NCBI GenBank assembly: GCA_028282065.1
Contig: JANQIR010000009.1
Location: 1-35,745 of the forward strand
Length of the DNA stretch: 35,745 bases
DNA from: Aestuariivirgaceae bacterium
GTDB taxonomy: Bacteria; Pseudomonadota; Alphaproteobacteria; Rhizobiales; Aestuariivirgaceae
Reading direction: 5' to 3'
The notes under the pieces are model-generated. The model searched no databases. It was not told where the DNA came from and saw nothing but the letters and a program-made list of their open reading frames with translations. Every line of letters begins with the position of its first letter. Positions within the stretch are counted from its first letter, which is position 1. Below are positions 15,777 to 25,727 of this stretch, in pieces. Both the position numbers and the translations under genes were made by a program.

Positions 15777-18319
15777 TAAAGACCCCGAAGAAGACGGTTC
15801 AGATAGTCCAACTCGATTCGCGGCCGGTTGGGATTGTTCGCCCGGCTGCGCAGCAGATTGAGGATTTCACGCGCCCGCTGCACGGCCGCTTCGCCCGGCA
15901 GCATGTTGCGTTCTGGACCGAAGTCGGTGCTGCGTGTCGGCATCGGGCGGCCCAGCGGGTCACGGTCGTCGCCGCGCGCTTCGCCGTGCCGACCATAATT
16001 GCCCTCATTGCCGGTGCCCTGCTGCATGAGCTGTTGCGCCATGTTTCTGGCGCCTTCACGCAGGCCTTCCAGAGCTTCACCCTGTTTACCGAGCGCCGTC
16101 CCGCGTTCGCCTTCACCGAGCGCCTTGCCGGCACCCTTCATCGCTTCGCGCGAATGACCAAGGCCTTGCGGCGCATTCATGCCCTGCTGACCGAGTTGGT
16201 CGAGCATGCGCTGCAACATGCGGCCAAGGGCATTCTGCTGATCTGACAAATCACCCATTTGCTGAGAGTTGCCCGGCCGCCGGCCCTGCTGATCGCCCTG
16301 CTGGCCCTGTTGCTGCTGGCCGTTCGGCTGGCCGCGCGGCAGGCGAAAGGTCTGATCCATCAGGTTCTGCTGGCGGCGCATCATATCGCCAAGTTGCTGC
16401 AACATCCGCGCCATGGGAGAGTTTCGCTGCGGGTCCATCTGCCGGGCCATGCCAGGCTGCAGGTTGCGCAGGATATTCTCCAGCTGAGAGAGCATTTCCT
16501 GGGCCGCGTCGCGGGCGCCCTGGCGCGCCAGATTCTCGATCATATCGAGCATTTTCTTGAGATCTTGCGAGCGAACCATCTCGCCCGGCCGGATCTGCTG
16601 CTGGCTCATCTGTTCGCCATTGCGCATCGCCCGTTGCATCTGTCGGGTCATGGCCTCCAGATAGCGGTTCATCGCTTCGCGCAGCTTGCTCATAAGCTCT
16701 GCGATCTTCTCTGGCGGCGCATTGTTGGCGAGCGCTTCCTGCAATTCCTTGCGCAGCGCCTCCAACTCTTTCAGGGCATTGTGCAGATCGCCATCTTCAA
16801 TCAGGACCGCGATCTCCCAGAGCTGGTCAACGACGTCCAGCAACTCTTTTTCCGTTGTCGCGTTGTACAGCCGCCGGGTCACCGTGCGGATATTCAGGTA
16901 GGTTCCGCTCTTTTCGATCAGTCCGTCGGGCCAGGCCATCAGCGCCGACAGTGTGCGCACGATCATGATGCGGTCGTCGGGTGTTTGCACCAACTTGCGG
17001 CGTTGCTCGACCATGGCGCGTGCCAGAAGCTTGCGGAAACTGCGTTCCGGCAACTGGAATTTCAGCGGTTTGCTCACCCCCGTCTGGCCGGCCTGATCAC
17101 GGGCGGTGAGTTGCAATTCGACCATCAGACCCGCCCAGGGATGAGCGGTCAGATCCTGAAAAGCCTTACCGTTTGCAGATCGCGGATTGAGTTTCTGCAT
17201 GTTGATGGGAAAGGCCGGCGGTTCGATCTGTAATCCGATAGGCTGGCTTTCGCCGTCCTGGGCAGGCCCGTCTTCCGGAGCCAGCCGGAACTTTGCATCC
17301 AGGCCGGCAACGCCGTAATCGTCACTGGCCTTCCAGGGAACGGAGAACGCGCCGGTCGGCGTGACGGTAATCTGCGCTCCGGTTTCAGCCTTGGGGGCGG
17401 CATCGGGGATCACCGCCACCTGCCACTGCGCGACGACCGTGTCCTGGCTGAGCACCTGAATGTTCACCGGCCGTTCGATCACCGCCTTGGTTTCGAAGAC
17501 ACCCGCCTTGCCGGTTTCAGCGATCGGGCGCGATAGGAGGGGGTCTTCCGAGCCGGCGTTCTCGCCAGGCCGGATAAAATTCAACACCGGCTTGTCGGCG
17601 CCGTTCAGCCGGACGATAAGCTGGCTGCCTTCTGGTACGACAAATTCCTCGCCCCGTTTCACCTGTGCCTTTGCCGCCTCGCTGGTCAGCAACAAAGGTG
17701 GTTTCATCGTGTAGGCAGGCGGTGCAATCCATGCATCAAGCCCTGCGGCCTGTGCGACAACCGGCCGGGAACTGACCGCTTCGGCCAGCCGGACATCCCA
17801 GTTACCCCAGTTCAGGAACAGTGCGGCGCCCAGCGCCACGGCAAGCGCGTTACGAAGCGCCATCGGATCGCGGTGCGGCAGTCCAGACTGTGGTGGCCCG
17901 CTTTTCAGCGCGGAGAGTTGTTTGGCCACCCAATCTTGATGAGCGCGCCAGATGACCCGTGATTCCGGAGCGGGATTGGTTTCCGCCAGACGGTCATGCC
18001 ATGTCGATACGGGCCGGTGCTTGAGGCCGGATTTCAGCTCAATGCGCCGTAATGCAGCCTCGCGCGAGGGCAGTGTGAGCGACAGGACCGGTTTGAGTGC
18101 AACCAGTACCGCGATTGCCGCCAAACCAAGCGCGAAAGGTTTCACGGCGGCCGGTAAAAGCGCCGGAATGCCGCACAACACCGCCAGCAGCACGAGACCA
18201 GCCACCATTGCCGCGGGCCACACTGCGACCCACGCGGTCTCAAAAAGAATGGCTGACTGGGCAAGAAAGACCTTGCGGCCCAGCCGGCGTGAAGGATCTT
18301 TGCTCATGTCCGACAGCAT
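15773..18319 (-). CDS. DUF4175/TIGR02302-type membrane protein
   Basis: An 848-residue alphaproteobacterial protein of the DUF4175 (TIGR02302) type. Two N-terminal membrane helices lie within about the first 90 residues and a third near 165-185, followed by a large, probably periplasmic part. From about residue 560 the sequence is rich in Met, Gln, Arg and Gly, with repeated coiled-coil-like stretches (Q-M-Q-R-A-M and Q-Q-Q-G-Q-Q-G types). Function is not known. The open frame reaches a TTG at 18349, but ATG at 18319 or 18307 is more likely; neither has a clear ribosome site. It follows lysA on the same strand after about 120 bp. The stop codon is inside a palindrome. Confidence 0.82.
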   Translation of the reverse strand: MLSDMSKDPSRRLGRKVFLAQSAILFETAWVAVWPAAMVAGLVLLAVLCGIPALLPAAVKPFALGLAAIAVLVALKPVLSLTLPSREAALRRIELKSGLKHRPVSTWHDRLAETNPAPESRVIWRAHQDWVAKQLSALKSGPPQSGLPHRDPMALRNALAVALGAALFLNWGNWDVRLAEAVSSRPVVAQAAGLDAWIAPPAYTMKPPLLLTSEAAKAQVKRGEEFVVPEGSQLIVRLNGADKPVLNFIRPGENAGSEDPLLSRPIAETGKAGVFETKAVIERPVNIQVLSQDTVVAQWQVAVIPDAAPKAETGAQITVTPTGAFSVPWKASDDYGVAGLDAKFRLAPEDGPAQDGESQPIGLQIEPPAFPINMQKLNPRSANGKAFQDLTAHPWAGLMVELQLTARDQAGQTGVSKPLKFQLPERSFRKLLARAMVEQRRKLVQTPDDRIMIVRTLSALMAWPDGLIEKSGTYLNIRTVTRRLYNATTEKELLDVVDQLWEIAVLIEDGDLHNALKELEALRKELQEALANNAPPEKIAELMSKLREAMNRYLEAMTRQMQRAMRNGEQMSQQQIRPGEMVRSQDLKKMLDMIENLARQGARDAAQEMLSQLENILRNLQPGMARQMDPQRNSPMARMLQQLGDMMRRQQNLMDQTFRLPRGQPNGQQQQGQQGDQQGRRPGNSQQMGDLSDQQNALGRMLQRMLDQLGQQGMNAPQGLGHSREAMKGAGKALGEGERGTALGKQGEALEGLREGARNMAQQLMQQGTGNEGNYGRHGEARGDDRDPLGRPMPTRSTDFGPERNMLPGEAAVQRAREILNLLRSRANNPNRPRIELDYLNRLLRGLY

Positions 18320-18437
18320 ATCCGGATATTGCGACAGAACAATGCCCAAACATTGTATTCAACTTCTTGTGTTTTAAGATCAAAACGTAACGAAACCGGC
18401 AGTTTCCCGCCAGGTGAGAGGTTATGCCGGGACCTGA

Positions 18438-19706
18438 TCAGGTTTGCCAGCCGGCAAGCCGGTCCATGCCGATCAGCTCTTCGAAGGTCTGGCGCGGCCG
18501 GATAATGGCGAATTTGTCGCCGTTGACCAGCGTTTCGGCTACCAGTGGCCTGGAATTATAGGTGCCGGACTGTACCGCACCGTAGGCACCCGCGGTCATG
18601 ACGGCAATCAGATCACCGGGCTTCAGTTCGGGCATATCGCGATCAAGCGCCAGATAGTCGCCCGATTCGCATACCGGCCCAACGATATCGCAGGTCAGCC
18701 TGGGCGCCGCGGCGTCCGGTTCATCGACCGGTATGATGTCGTGATAGGCGTCGTATAGCGTTGGCCTGATCAGGTCGTTCATGGCTGCATCGACAATAAC
18801 GAATGTGCGACCCTCGCCCTGTTTGACATGTATGACGCGGGTTACCAGGATGCCGGCATTACCGGCGATCATCCGGCCCGGCTCCAGAATCACCTTACAG
18901 CCGAGATGACCCAGCGTTCGCCGGACCATGCCGGCATATTCGTCAGGATGCGGTGGAATGTCATTGGTACCGCGATAGGGCACGCCGAGCCCTCCGCCCA
19001 GGTCGACATGGCGGATATCGTGCCCGTTGGTGCGCAGGGTCTGAACGAGCTCTGCCAGCAGTGAATAAGCCTGAGTGTAGGGTTCCAGATCGGTGATCTG
19101 ACTGCCGATATGCATGTCTATGCCGGTCACGTCGATGCACGGCAGTGATCTTGCCGTATCATAGACCGCCTCGGCCCTTTGGAACGGAATGCCGAACTTG
19201 TTGTGCGACGTGCCGGTCGTGATTTTCTTATGCGTGCGCGCATCGACATCCGGATTGATCCGCAAAGACACGGCTGCCCGGCTGCCGAGCCGCGAGGCGA
19301 CCGCCGACAGCAGCTCCAGCTCCGGCTCGGATTCCACGTTGAAACAGGCAATGCCTTCCTTCAGTCCCAACGCCATTTCGCGGGCGGTCTTGCCGACGCC
19401 GGAAAACACGATCTTGCGGGCCGGGACCCTCAAGGCTATCGCCCGGCGCAATTCGCCTTCGGAGACGACATCGAGCCCGGCGCCAAGATCCGTCAGAGTC
19501 TTGATGATCGCCTGGTTGGAATTGGCCTTCATGGCGTAGCAGATCAGGTGATCGAGACCGTCGAAGGCCTGGTCGAACACCTGGTAGTGGCGCTCCAACG
19601 TCGCCTTCGAATAGCAGTAAAATGGTGTGCCGGCCTCTTCGGCCAAAGTCCGCAGGCTCAAGTCCTCGGCATGCAGCACGCCGTCTCGATACGCAAAATA
19701 ATGCAT
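18438..19706 (-). CDS. lysA: Diaminopimelate decarboxylase
   Basis: A 422-residue PLP enzyme of the alanine racemase-fold type III group that converts meso-diaminopimelate to L-lysine. The PLP lysine is K60 in C-Y-A-M-K60-A-N. The H-I-G-S-Q-I motif near 195, the phosphate-binding E-P-G-R near 275 and the catalytic C-E-S-G-D motif near 345 are in place. It is preceded by lptM (28 bp) and argH, the usual argH-lptM-lysA arrangement, so arginine and lysine synthesis are probably co-transcribed. Confidence 0.95.
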   Translation of the reverse strand: MHYFAYRDGVLHAEDLSLRTLAEEAGTPFYCYSKATLERHYQVFDQAFDGLDHLICYAMKANSNQAIIKTLTDLGAGLDVVSEGELRRAIALRVPARKIVFSGVGKTAREMALGLKEGIACFNVESEPELELLSAVASRLGSRAAVSLRINPDVDARTHKKITTGTSHNKFGIPFQRAEAVYDTARSLPCIDVTGIDMHIGSQITDLEPYTQAYSLLAELVQTLRTNGHDIRHVDLGGGLGVPYRGTNDIPPHPDEYAGMVRRTLGHLGCKVILEPGRMIAGNAGILVTRVIHVKQGEGRTFVIVDAAMNDLIRPTLYDAYHDIIPVDEPDAAAPRLTCDIVGPVCESGDYLALDRDMPELKPGDLIAVMTAGAYGAVQSGTYNSRPLVAETLVNGDKFAIIRPRQTFEELIGMDRLAGWQT

Positions 19707-19734
19707 GGAAATGCCGCTCTTTGGTGCCCGCCGC

Positions 19735-19896
19735 CTATGAGTTCTCTGGCGGCGTCACCGCACCATCGAGGATGAAGGGCGGATCTGCGTCTACCGGCTG
19801 CTCATCAGGTCCAGGCTGTAATGAACCGGCGCGTCCGCAGCCCGCCAAAAGCCCGGCGGCCAGGACCACCAACAATATCTTGCGAACACCTGTCAT
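19735..19896 (-). CDS. lptM: Small LptM-like lipoprotein
   Basis: A 53-residue lipoprotein. After M-T-G-V-R-K comes a hydrophobic stretch and the lipobox L-L-A-G-C, with the acylated cysteine near residue 20, followed by G-R-A-G-S-L-Q-P, matching the C-G-x-x-G-x-L-x-x-P pattern of LptM/YifL. In E. coli LptM stabilises the LptD-LptE LPS translocon. A longer frame to 19986 exists, but the ATG at 19896 puts the signal peptide at the N-terminus. The position between argH and lysA is the usual one in proteobacteria. Confidence 0.82.
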   Translation of the reverse strand: MTGVRKILLVVLAAGLLAGCGRAGSLQPGPDEQPVDADPPFILDGAVTPPENS

Positions 19897-20004
19897 TTCC
19901 GAAGACCTGATCCCAGTCCAATGCTGTCCGGCAACCCGTTCGTGACGAACGCCTGTCTTGTACCGCAAGGCTTGTGTGATGTCCAAGCCTGATCGGCGCG
20001 CATG

Positions 20005-21384
20005 CTATTTGAGCGCCTTGCGCCAGCGCCTGGCCTGCTTGCGGACGTTGGCCGGTGCGGTCCCGCCCAGGCTGGTTCTTGACGCCACCGATGCTTCGAC
20101 ACTCAGCACATTGAATACGGACGCCGTGATGCGTGGCTCGACGCCCTGCATGTCGGTAAGATCAAGGTCCGCCAGATCAAGTTGTTTCTCCTCGGCAATC
20201 GCCACGATGGACCCGGTCACATGATGTGCATCGCGGAACGGCAAGCCCAGTTCGCGCACTAGCCAGTCGGCAAGATCCGTCGCCGTGGAATAGCCATGTG
20301 CGGCGGCGGCACGCATTGCCGCCTCATTGGGCACAAGATCCTCGACCATGCCGGTCATCGCGGCAATTGCCAGCGACAGGTTCTCGAGTGCGTCGAATGC
20401 CGGTTCCTTGTCCTCCTGCATGTCCTTCGAATAGGCCAGCGGCAGGCCTTTCATGACGACCATCAGGCCGGTCAAGGCGGCCAGAATCCGGCCTGTCTTG
20501 GCGCGCACCAGCTCTGCGGCATCCGGATTGCGCTTTTGCGGCATGATCGAGGAGCCGGTGGTGAACTTGTCGCTCAAACGGATGAAATCGAACTGGGCCG
20601 ACGACCAGATGACAAACTCCTCGGCCAGCCGCGACAGATGCACCGCGGCAATCGCGCCGGCCGCCAGGACCTCAAGCACGAAATCCCGGTCCGAAACCGC
20701 ATCGATCGAATTGCGCATTGCACGGTCGAAACCGAGATCTGCAGCCGTCATTTTGCGGTCGATGGCAAACGACGTTCCAGCCAGCGCGGCGGCGCCCAGC
20801 GGGCACTCGTTGAGCCGCTTGCGCGCATCGTGAAACCGGCCCCGGTCACGGTCGAGCATTTCCACGTAGGCCAGGCAGTGATGGCCGAAGGTGACGGGCT
20901 GCGCAGTCTGCAGATGCGTGAAACCCGGCATGATCGTGGCGGCATGCGTCTCGGCCTTTTCCGCCAGTGCCGTTTGCAAGGCCTTCAGCTGCTGGTCGAG
21001 AACGTCGACCGTTTCGCGCACATACAGCCTGAAATCCGTTGCGACCTGGTCGTTGCGTGACCGCGCCGTGTGCAGGCGGCCGGCGGTATCGCCGATAATT
21101 TCCTTCAAACGGTTTTCGACATTCATGTGAATGTCTTCAAGCGCACGCGAGAACGTGAACGTCCCTTCGGCAATTTCGGATTGAACCTGATCGAGGCCCT
21201 TCTTAATTTCTGATGCATCCTTTTTGGATAGGATGCCGGTGGCCGCCAGCATTGTGCAGTGGGCTTTCGAGCCGAGGATGTCCTGGGAAAAGAGCCTGCG
21301 GTCGAAATCAATCGAGGCATTGATTTCTTGCATGATTTCGCTGGGGCCTGCGGAAAACCGTCCGCCCCACATTCTGTTGGTCAT
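20005..21384 (-). CDS. argH: Argininosuccinate lyase
   Basis: A 459-residue enzyme of the fumarase/aspartase superfamily that splits argininosuccinate into arginine and fumarate, the last step of arginine synthesis. The signature [12 protein letters not shown] carries the catalytic serine loop, and the N-terminal M-W-G-G-R-F is typical. ATG 21384 gives the standard start; the frame runs on to 21459 but would overlap the divergent tlpA gene. The 36 bp between argH and tlpA must hold both translation signals. Confidence 0.96.
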   Translation of the reverse strand: MTNRMWGGRFSAGPSEIMQEINASIDFDRRLFSQDILGSKAHCTMLAATGILSKKDASEIKKGLDQVQSEIAEGTFTFSRALEDIHMNVENRLKEIIGDTAGRLHTARSRNDQVATDFRLYVRETVDVLDQQLKALQTALAEKAETHAATIMPGFTHLQTAQPVTFGHHCLAYVEMLDRDRGRFHDARKRLNECPLGAAALAGTSFAIDRKMTAADLGFDRAMRNSIDAVSDRDFVLEVLAAGAIAAVHLSRLAEEFVIWSSAQFDFIRLSDKFTTGSSIMPQKRNPDAAELVRAKTGRILAALTGLMVVMKGLPLAYSKDMQEDKEPAFDALENLSLAIAAMTGMVEDLVPNEAAMRAAAAHGYSTATDLADWLVRELGLPFRDAHHVTGSIVAIAEEKQLDLADLDLTDMQGVEPRITASVFNVLSVEASVASRTSLGGTAPANVRKQARRWRKALK

Positions 21385-21420
21385 GTCGGACACCTCGGAT
21401 ACGGATACGGAAACACGGTC

Positions 21421-22125
21421 ATGGGCAAGGATGCAACTTTCGGCTTGGAACGCTGGCAAATGGCCGTGATCGTTTGCTGCGTGGCGGGTTTGCTGTCAGC
21501 CGTGTACTTTATTTGGTCGCCTGATGGCAACCAGGACAAACTGGCCACCGCCCTGCAGGCCCCGGCTCCGGCCAGGGAGATGACCATTCCGGACAAAGTC
21601 ACCAAGGAGCTGGCGACCGGCAAGCTTGCGGCCTTTCTGGTGAAACCGGAACGCCGTCCGGTGGCTGATGTCGATTTTCTTGACGAAACCGGGGAACGCA
21701 GGTCCATCGCCGACTGGCGTGGCCGGGTGGTGCTGCTCAATCTGTGGGCGACATGGTGTGCGCCGTGCCGAAAGGAGATGCCGGAACTGGCGGAACTGCA
21801 ACGCAAACTGGGTGGCGATGCATTTGAAGTCGTGGCGCTGAGTGTCGACCGGAAGGGCGCTGAAGCCTCTGCAAAGTTCCTCATCGAAGCCAATGCGGCG
21901 AGTTTGCGCCTCTATATCGACCGGACCGCTGACGCCGTAGGCAAGTTGCAGGCTATCGGCCTTCCGGCCACCATCCTGATCGATCGGCAGGGTCGCGAAA
22001 TCGGACGTCTGCTCGGCCCGGCGGACTGGGCCAGCGACGATGCGCTGCGGCTGATCGCAACCGCGATTGCCGAGGGCCAACCACGACCGGCGGCCAAGCC
22101 GGAAGACGGCCTGACGGATTCTTAG
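21421..22125 (+). CDS. tlpA: TlpA-like thiol:disulfide interchange protein
   Basis: A 234-residue membrane-anchored thioredoxin-fold protein. One helix at about 13-32 anchors it, with the thioredoxin domain in the periplasm. The redox site is W112-C113-A-P-C116, and the cis-proline is in G-L-P-A-T. TlpA reduces copper-binding partners during cytochrome oxidase assembly in Bradyrhizobium, and its pairing with argH on the opposite strand is a known Rhizobiales arrangement. ATG 21421 is preferred; longer frames run through argH. It ends 14 bp from the convergent FAD oxidoreductase. Confidence 0.87.
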   Translation: MGKDATFGLERWQMAVIVCCVAGLLSAVYFIWSPDGNQDKLATALQAPAPAREMTIPDKVTKELATGKLAAFLVKPERRPVADVDFLDETGERRSIADWRGRVVLLNLWATWCAPCRKEMPELAELQRKLGGDAFEVVALSVDRKGAEASAKFLIEANAASLRLYIDRTADAVGKLQAIGLPATILIDRQGREIGRLLGPADWASDDALRLIATAIAEGQPRPAAKPEDGLTDS

Positions 22126-22139
22126 TATCAGGATATTGG

Positions 22140-23240
22140 TCAGTTGCTGACCAGACCGGCAGTATACTCCGCAATCGCCAGGCAGGATGTCAGCCCTGGC
22201 GATTCGATCCCGAACAGATTGACCAGGCCGGGCACGCCATGTGCCTGCGGGCCGGAGATGACAAAGTCCGACGGGTCTTCGCCGGGGCCATAGATCTTCG
22301 GCCGAACCCCGGCATAATCGGGCACAAGCATGCCGTCCTCCAGGTCAGGCCAGTAACGCCGGATCGCTTCGTAGAAGTCCCCTGCGGCTGCCGGATCGAC
22401 CAGGTAATCCGGTTCGTCGACCCATTGTGTGTCTGGCCCGAAGCGGCATTGTCCGGTCAGGTCCAACGTCAGGTGAATGCCGAGCCAGGCGGCAACCGGC
22501 ACCGGGTAGATCAGCCGCGTAATCGGAGGGTTCCTGACACAGCGAAAATACCGGCCGCGGCTGTAATATGCCTTCGGGATCGTATGTGCCGGCAGACCGG
22601 AAATCCGCATCGCAAGTGTGGGGGCATTCAGGCTCGACGCATTGACCAGGATGCGGCAATGCAACCGGTCGCCTGCTGTCGTTTCGATCTCAAATCCCTG
22701 CCCGTTGATTGTACCGGCTGTAACATCCGTGTTGAAAGCGATCATGCCGCCGCGATCCTCAAGATCACCCTGCAGTGCGAGCATCAGACCATGGCTGTCG
22801 ATAATTCCGGTTGATGGCGACAGGATTGCCGCCTCGCAGCGCACCGCGGGCTCCAGCGCCCGGGCTTCGGCTTGTGTGATCAGACGCAAATCGCTCACCC
22901 CGTTGCCGAGGCCGCGTGCATGGATTGCCCGTAGCGCCTGTGCCTCGCTGTCATCGCAGCCGACGATCAGCTTTTCACAGCGGCTGTACGCAACGCCGTG
23001 GCTGTCGCAGAAGTCATATAGCAGGTGCTTGCCGTGCACGCACATACGCGCCTTGAGGGAGCCTTCCGGATAGTAGATCCCGGCATGGATGACTTCGGAA
23101 TTGCGTGAGCTCACGCCTGAGCCGACTGCCGGTTCGCGCTCCAAGACGAGGACTTCGCGCCCTGACATTGCGAGCTGACGCGCCACTGCCAGACCGACTA
23201 CGCCGGCGCCGATCACACAGCATTCGACCGCATCCGTCAT
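22140..23240 (-). CDS. FAD-dependent oxidoreductase, L-2-hydroxyglutarate oxidase-like
   Basis: A 366-residue DAO-fold flavoprotein. The FAD dinucleotide-binding motif is G11-A-G-V-V-G-L, with the acidic strand end L-E-R-E-P at about 33-37. The segment [15 protein letters not shown] (44-58) is characteristic of the L-2-hydroxyglutarate dehydrogenase/LhgO group and similar proteins, and the C-terminal [10 protein letters not shown] closes the FAD site. It probably oxidises a 2-hydroxy acid, perhaps L-2-hydroxyglutarate; related enzymes act on other substrates. It follows the LOG-family gene by 36 bp. Confidence 0.85.
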   Translation of the reverse strand: MTDAVECCVIGAGVVGLAVARQLAMSGREVLVLEREPAVGSGVSSRNSEVIHAGIYYPEGSLKARMCVHGKHLLYDFCDSHGVAYSRCEKLIVGCDDSEAQALRAIHARGLGNGVSDLRLITQAEARALEPAVRCEAAILSPSTGIIDSHGLMLALQGDLEDRGGMIAFNTDVTAGTINGQGFEIETTAGDRLHCRILVNASSLNAPTLAMRISGLPAHTIPKAYYSRGRYFRCVRNPPITRLIYPVPVAAWLGIHLTLDLTGQCRFGPDTQWVDEPDYLVDPAAAGDFYEAIRRYWPDLEDGMLVPDYAGVRPKIYGPGEDPSDFVISGPQAHGVPGLVNLFGIESPGLTSCLAIAEYTAGLVSN

Positions 23241-23276
23241 ACGGCCGGATGCTCCGCTGTGGCGGGCGTTCCGGGG

Positions 23277-24035
23277 TCAGGTGCCATGTATCTTCAGGCC
23301 TTTGCGCAAGAGGCAATCCCAGGCGTCCTCGGGCGTGCTTGCATAGTCGAACAGATCCACATCGCCGGGGCTGATGACGCCATGGTCGGCAAGGCCCTGA
23401 AAGTTCACGATCGAAGACCAGTAGGCTTCATCGAACAGGATGATCGGAATATCGGGCATCTTTCCGGTCTGGCGCAGGGTGAGGATCTCGAACATTTCGT
23501 CGAGCGTGCCGAAACCGCCTGGAAAAACCACCAGCGCACTGGCGCGCATGGCCAGATGCATCTTGCGCATGGCGAAGTAGTGAAACTGAAATGTCAGCTC
23601 CGGTGTCGAGTACGGATTGGGTTCCTGTTCTTCCGGCAGCGTGATGTTGTAGCCGATGCTTGGCGCACCGGCTTCGTGTGCACCGCGGTTGGCCGCTTCC
23701 ATCAGTCCCGGACCGCCGCCGGTCGCAATCACGTTGTCGCGCACATCGCCATCGCCGTCGAGGGCCCCGCCACGTTCCGAGACGATGCGGCCGAATAGCC
23801 TTGCATGGGCATACCAGCGGCCAAGTTCGCCATCCGAATCGGCGCGGGCCCGCGAGCTGCCGAACACTACGACGGTGGAGCGCACCTGCCAGGCGCGAAG
23901 CAGTTCATCGGCCTTGGCATATTCCAGCAGAAAACGGACACCACGCATGGAATCGCCGAGCAGGAATTCCCGGTCGAGAGCCGGGAGGGTATATGAAGGT
24001 GACGCAAGGTGGGCGTCATTGTCCGGATGTGTCAT
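23277..24035 (-). CDS. LOG-family (TIGR00730) protein
   Basis: A 252-residue Rossmann-like protein of the LOG/lysine decarboxylase-like family. Diagnostic motifs are G106-G-G-P-G-L-M-E-A (106-114) and P172-G-G-F-G-T-L-D-E180, the latter carrying the catalytic region. Characterised members hydrolyse nucleoside 5'-monophosphates, including cytokinin riboside phosphates, to free base and ribose 5-phosphate. This is the longer form with about 50 extra N-terminal residues, common in proteobacteria; despite old names it is not a lysine decarboxylase. Base specificity is not evident. Confidence 0.88.
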   Translation of the reverse strand: MTHPDNDAHLASPSYTLPALDREFLLGDSMRGVRFLLEYAKADELLRAWQVRSTVVVFGSSRARADSDGELGRWYAHARLFGRIVSERGGALDGDGDVRDNVIATGGGPGLMEAANRGAHEAGAPSIGYNITLPEEQEPNPYSTPELTFQFHYFAMRKMHLAMRASALVVFPGGFGTLDEMFEILTLRQTGKMPDIPIILFDEAYWSSIVNFQGLADHGVISPGDVDLFDYASTPEDAWDCLLRKGLKIHGT

Positions 24036-24064
24036 GTCTTTTGTCTCCCGGTCGCGGCGGGTGG

Positions 24065-25660
24065 TTACCCGTCACTAGCTTCTTTCAGGCTGCGTCTCAG
24101 TCTGCGGATGATGACCGCGCGGGCGCGCTCGTCGGCGGCGTCTTCAACCGTCTCGTTGATGTCGAGGATGAGCTGCGTCAGATCATTGTGCCAGTCCAGC
24201 CGTGCGGCATCCTTGGGTTCGATGCGGCGGGCCTGCGCGCTGCTGACAAGGCGCGGCTCCCGGCCGCTTAGATCGTAACTATCGTCAATCGCCGGGCGGT
24301 GGATCGATGCAACGCGCAAGCCTTCGCTTTCGACCAGCCCGGTGAAATCCTGCATTGCATCTTCTTCGCCGTGTACCAGAAACAGTCCGCGCTCGACAGG
24401 TGTGCGCTCGCGCATCCAGTCGATCAGTTCGGGACCGTCGGCATGGCCCGAATAGCCCCTGATTTCAGCAATCTCGGCGCGCACCACAATCTCTTCTCCA
24501 TGAATGCGGACTTTGCGTACGCCATCCTTCAAGAGCCGCCCGAGCGTCGCGGTGGCCTGGTAGCCGACCATCAATATTGTGGCGTCCTTGTTCCAAAGGT
24601 GGTTCTTCAGATGATGGCGGATGCGACCGGCCTCGCACATACCGCTGGCGGCGATGACGATGTGAAAGCCGCTCAGTTTGCCGATGGCCTTGCTGTCTTC
24701 GACCGTATGGGACAAGAACAGGTTTGGATGGTTGAACGCCGCCAGAAGCAGATCGCCGTTCTCCAGCTCATGTGCATGACGCTTGAAGATCTCCGAGGCC
24801 TTCAGTGCCAGCGGAGAATCGATGAACACGGATGTCTGCGGCACCTCGCCGCGTGCCATCAGGGTCATCAGGTCGGTGACCACTTCCTGCGTCCGTTCGA
24901 CGGCAAAGGAGGGGATCAGCAGGGCGCCACGTTTGTCCGCGGCCTTGTTGACCTCTTCGGCCAGGCGCTGCCGGCGCTGTTCGGCCGTGCGTTCAATCTT
25001 GTCCCGGCTGCCGTAGGTGGATTCCGAAATCACGTAGTCGAAGCCGGCAACGCCTTCCGGATCGGGCTGTAGCAGTTTGTGATCCGGCCCGACATCGCCG
25101 GAAAAGAACAGCCGCAAAGGATGGCTATCGTCCTGTGCGATCAAAATCTCTATGGACGCCGAGCCCAGCATGTGACCGGCGTTCCAGTATCTCGCCTTGA
25201 TGCCGGGACAGGGCTCGAACCAGGTCTCATAGTCGGCATCAGAAAACTGCTTCAGCGCTGCTTTGGCATCTTCGAGCGTGTAGATCGGCGTAATCTTGGC
25301 TTTGCCCTTGCGGACATTGCGCCGGTTGATACGCTCTACCTCGGTTTCCTGGATATAGCCGGAGTCCGGCAGCATCACCGAACACAGATCTGCCGTTGGC
25401 CCGGTCGCATGGATCTTGCCGCCGAAACCATGTTTGACGAGCTTGGGGATCAGTCCGGAATGATCGATATGCGCGTGGGTCAGCAGTACCGCATCGATCT
25501 GGCCCGGGTCGAAGGAAAACGGCCCGTAATTCAGTTCCCTTACGGTTTTGGATCCTTGAAACAGGCCGCAATCCACCAACACCCGCCGGCCGGCGGATTC
25601 AATCTGAAAGCACGAGCCGGTGACGGTTCTGGCTGCGCCGTGAAAGGTCAATACTGTCAT
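24065..25660 (-). CDS. MBL-fold beta-CASP hydrolase with RNA specificity domain
   Basis: A 531-residue metallo-beta-lactamase-fold protein of the CPSF/beta-CASP type. The opening T-V-T-G-S-C, D30-C-G-L-F-Q-G36 and the metal motif H62-A-H-I-D-H67 are followed by S-G-D-V-G-P, a beta-CASP insert, the S-G-M-C-E-A-G-R motif and the C-terminal R-G-Y-S-G-H-A-D histidine motif. Such proteins are two-zinc nucleases, usually acting on RNA. ATG 25660 starts directly at the conserved beta strand; an ATG at 25693 is less likely. It begins a leftward group with the LOG and FAD genes (gaps of 29 and 36 bp). Confidence 0.9.
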   Translation of the reverse strand: MTVLTFHGAARTVTGSCFQIESAGRRVLVDCGLFQGSKTVRELNYGPFSFDPGQIDAVLLTHAHIDHSGLIPKLVKHGFGGKIHATGPTADLCSVMLPDSGYIQETEVERINRRNVRKGKAKITPIYTLEDAKAALKQFSDADYETWFEPCPGIKARYWNAGHMLGSASIEILIAQDDSHPLRLFFSGDVGPDHKLLQPDPEGVAGFDYVISESTYGSRDKIERTAEQRRQRLAEEVNKAADKRGALLIPSFAVERTQEVVTDLMTLMARGEVPQTSVFIDSPLALKASEIFKRHAHELENGDLLLAAFNHPNLFLSHTVEDSKAIGKLSGFHIVIAASGMCEAGRIRHHLKNHLWNKDATILMVGYQATATLGRLLKDGVRKVRIHGEEIVVRAEIAEIRGYSGHADGPELIDWMRERTPVERGLFLVHGEEDAMQDFTGLVESEGLRVASIHRPAIDDSYDLSGREPRLVSSAQARRIEPKDAARLDWHNDLTQLILDINETVEDAADERARAVIIRRLRRSLKEASDG

Positions 25661-25727
25661 GATAGGGCAGCCCGCCGGCAGGATGCGCCGCACGCACCCT
25701 GCTCAGGGCCTCTTGTCCTGCCTGTTT

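Noticed and set aside
16259-17233. Long open frame on the plus strand, antisense to the DUF4175-type gene
   Set aside because: GC-rich codon bias opens the complementary frames; its product is a mirror of the Gln/Met-rich coding strand with no family features, and the minus-strand gene is well supported.
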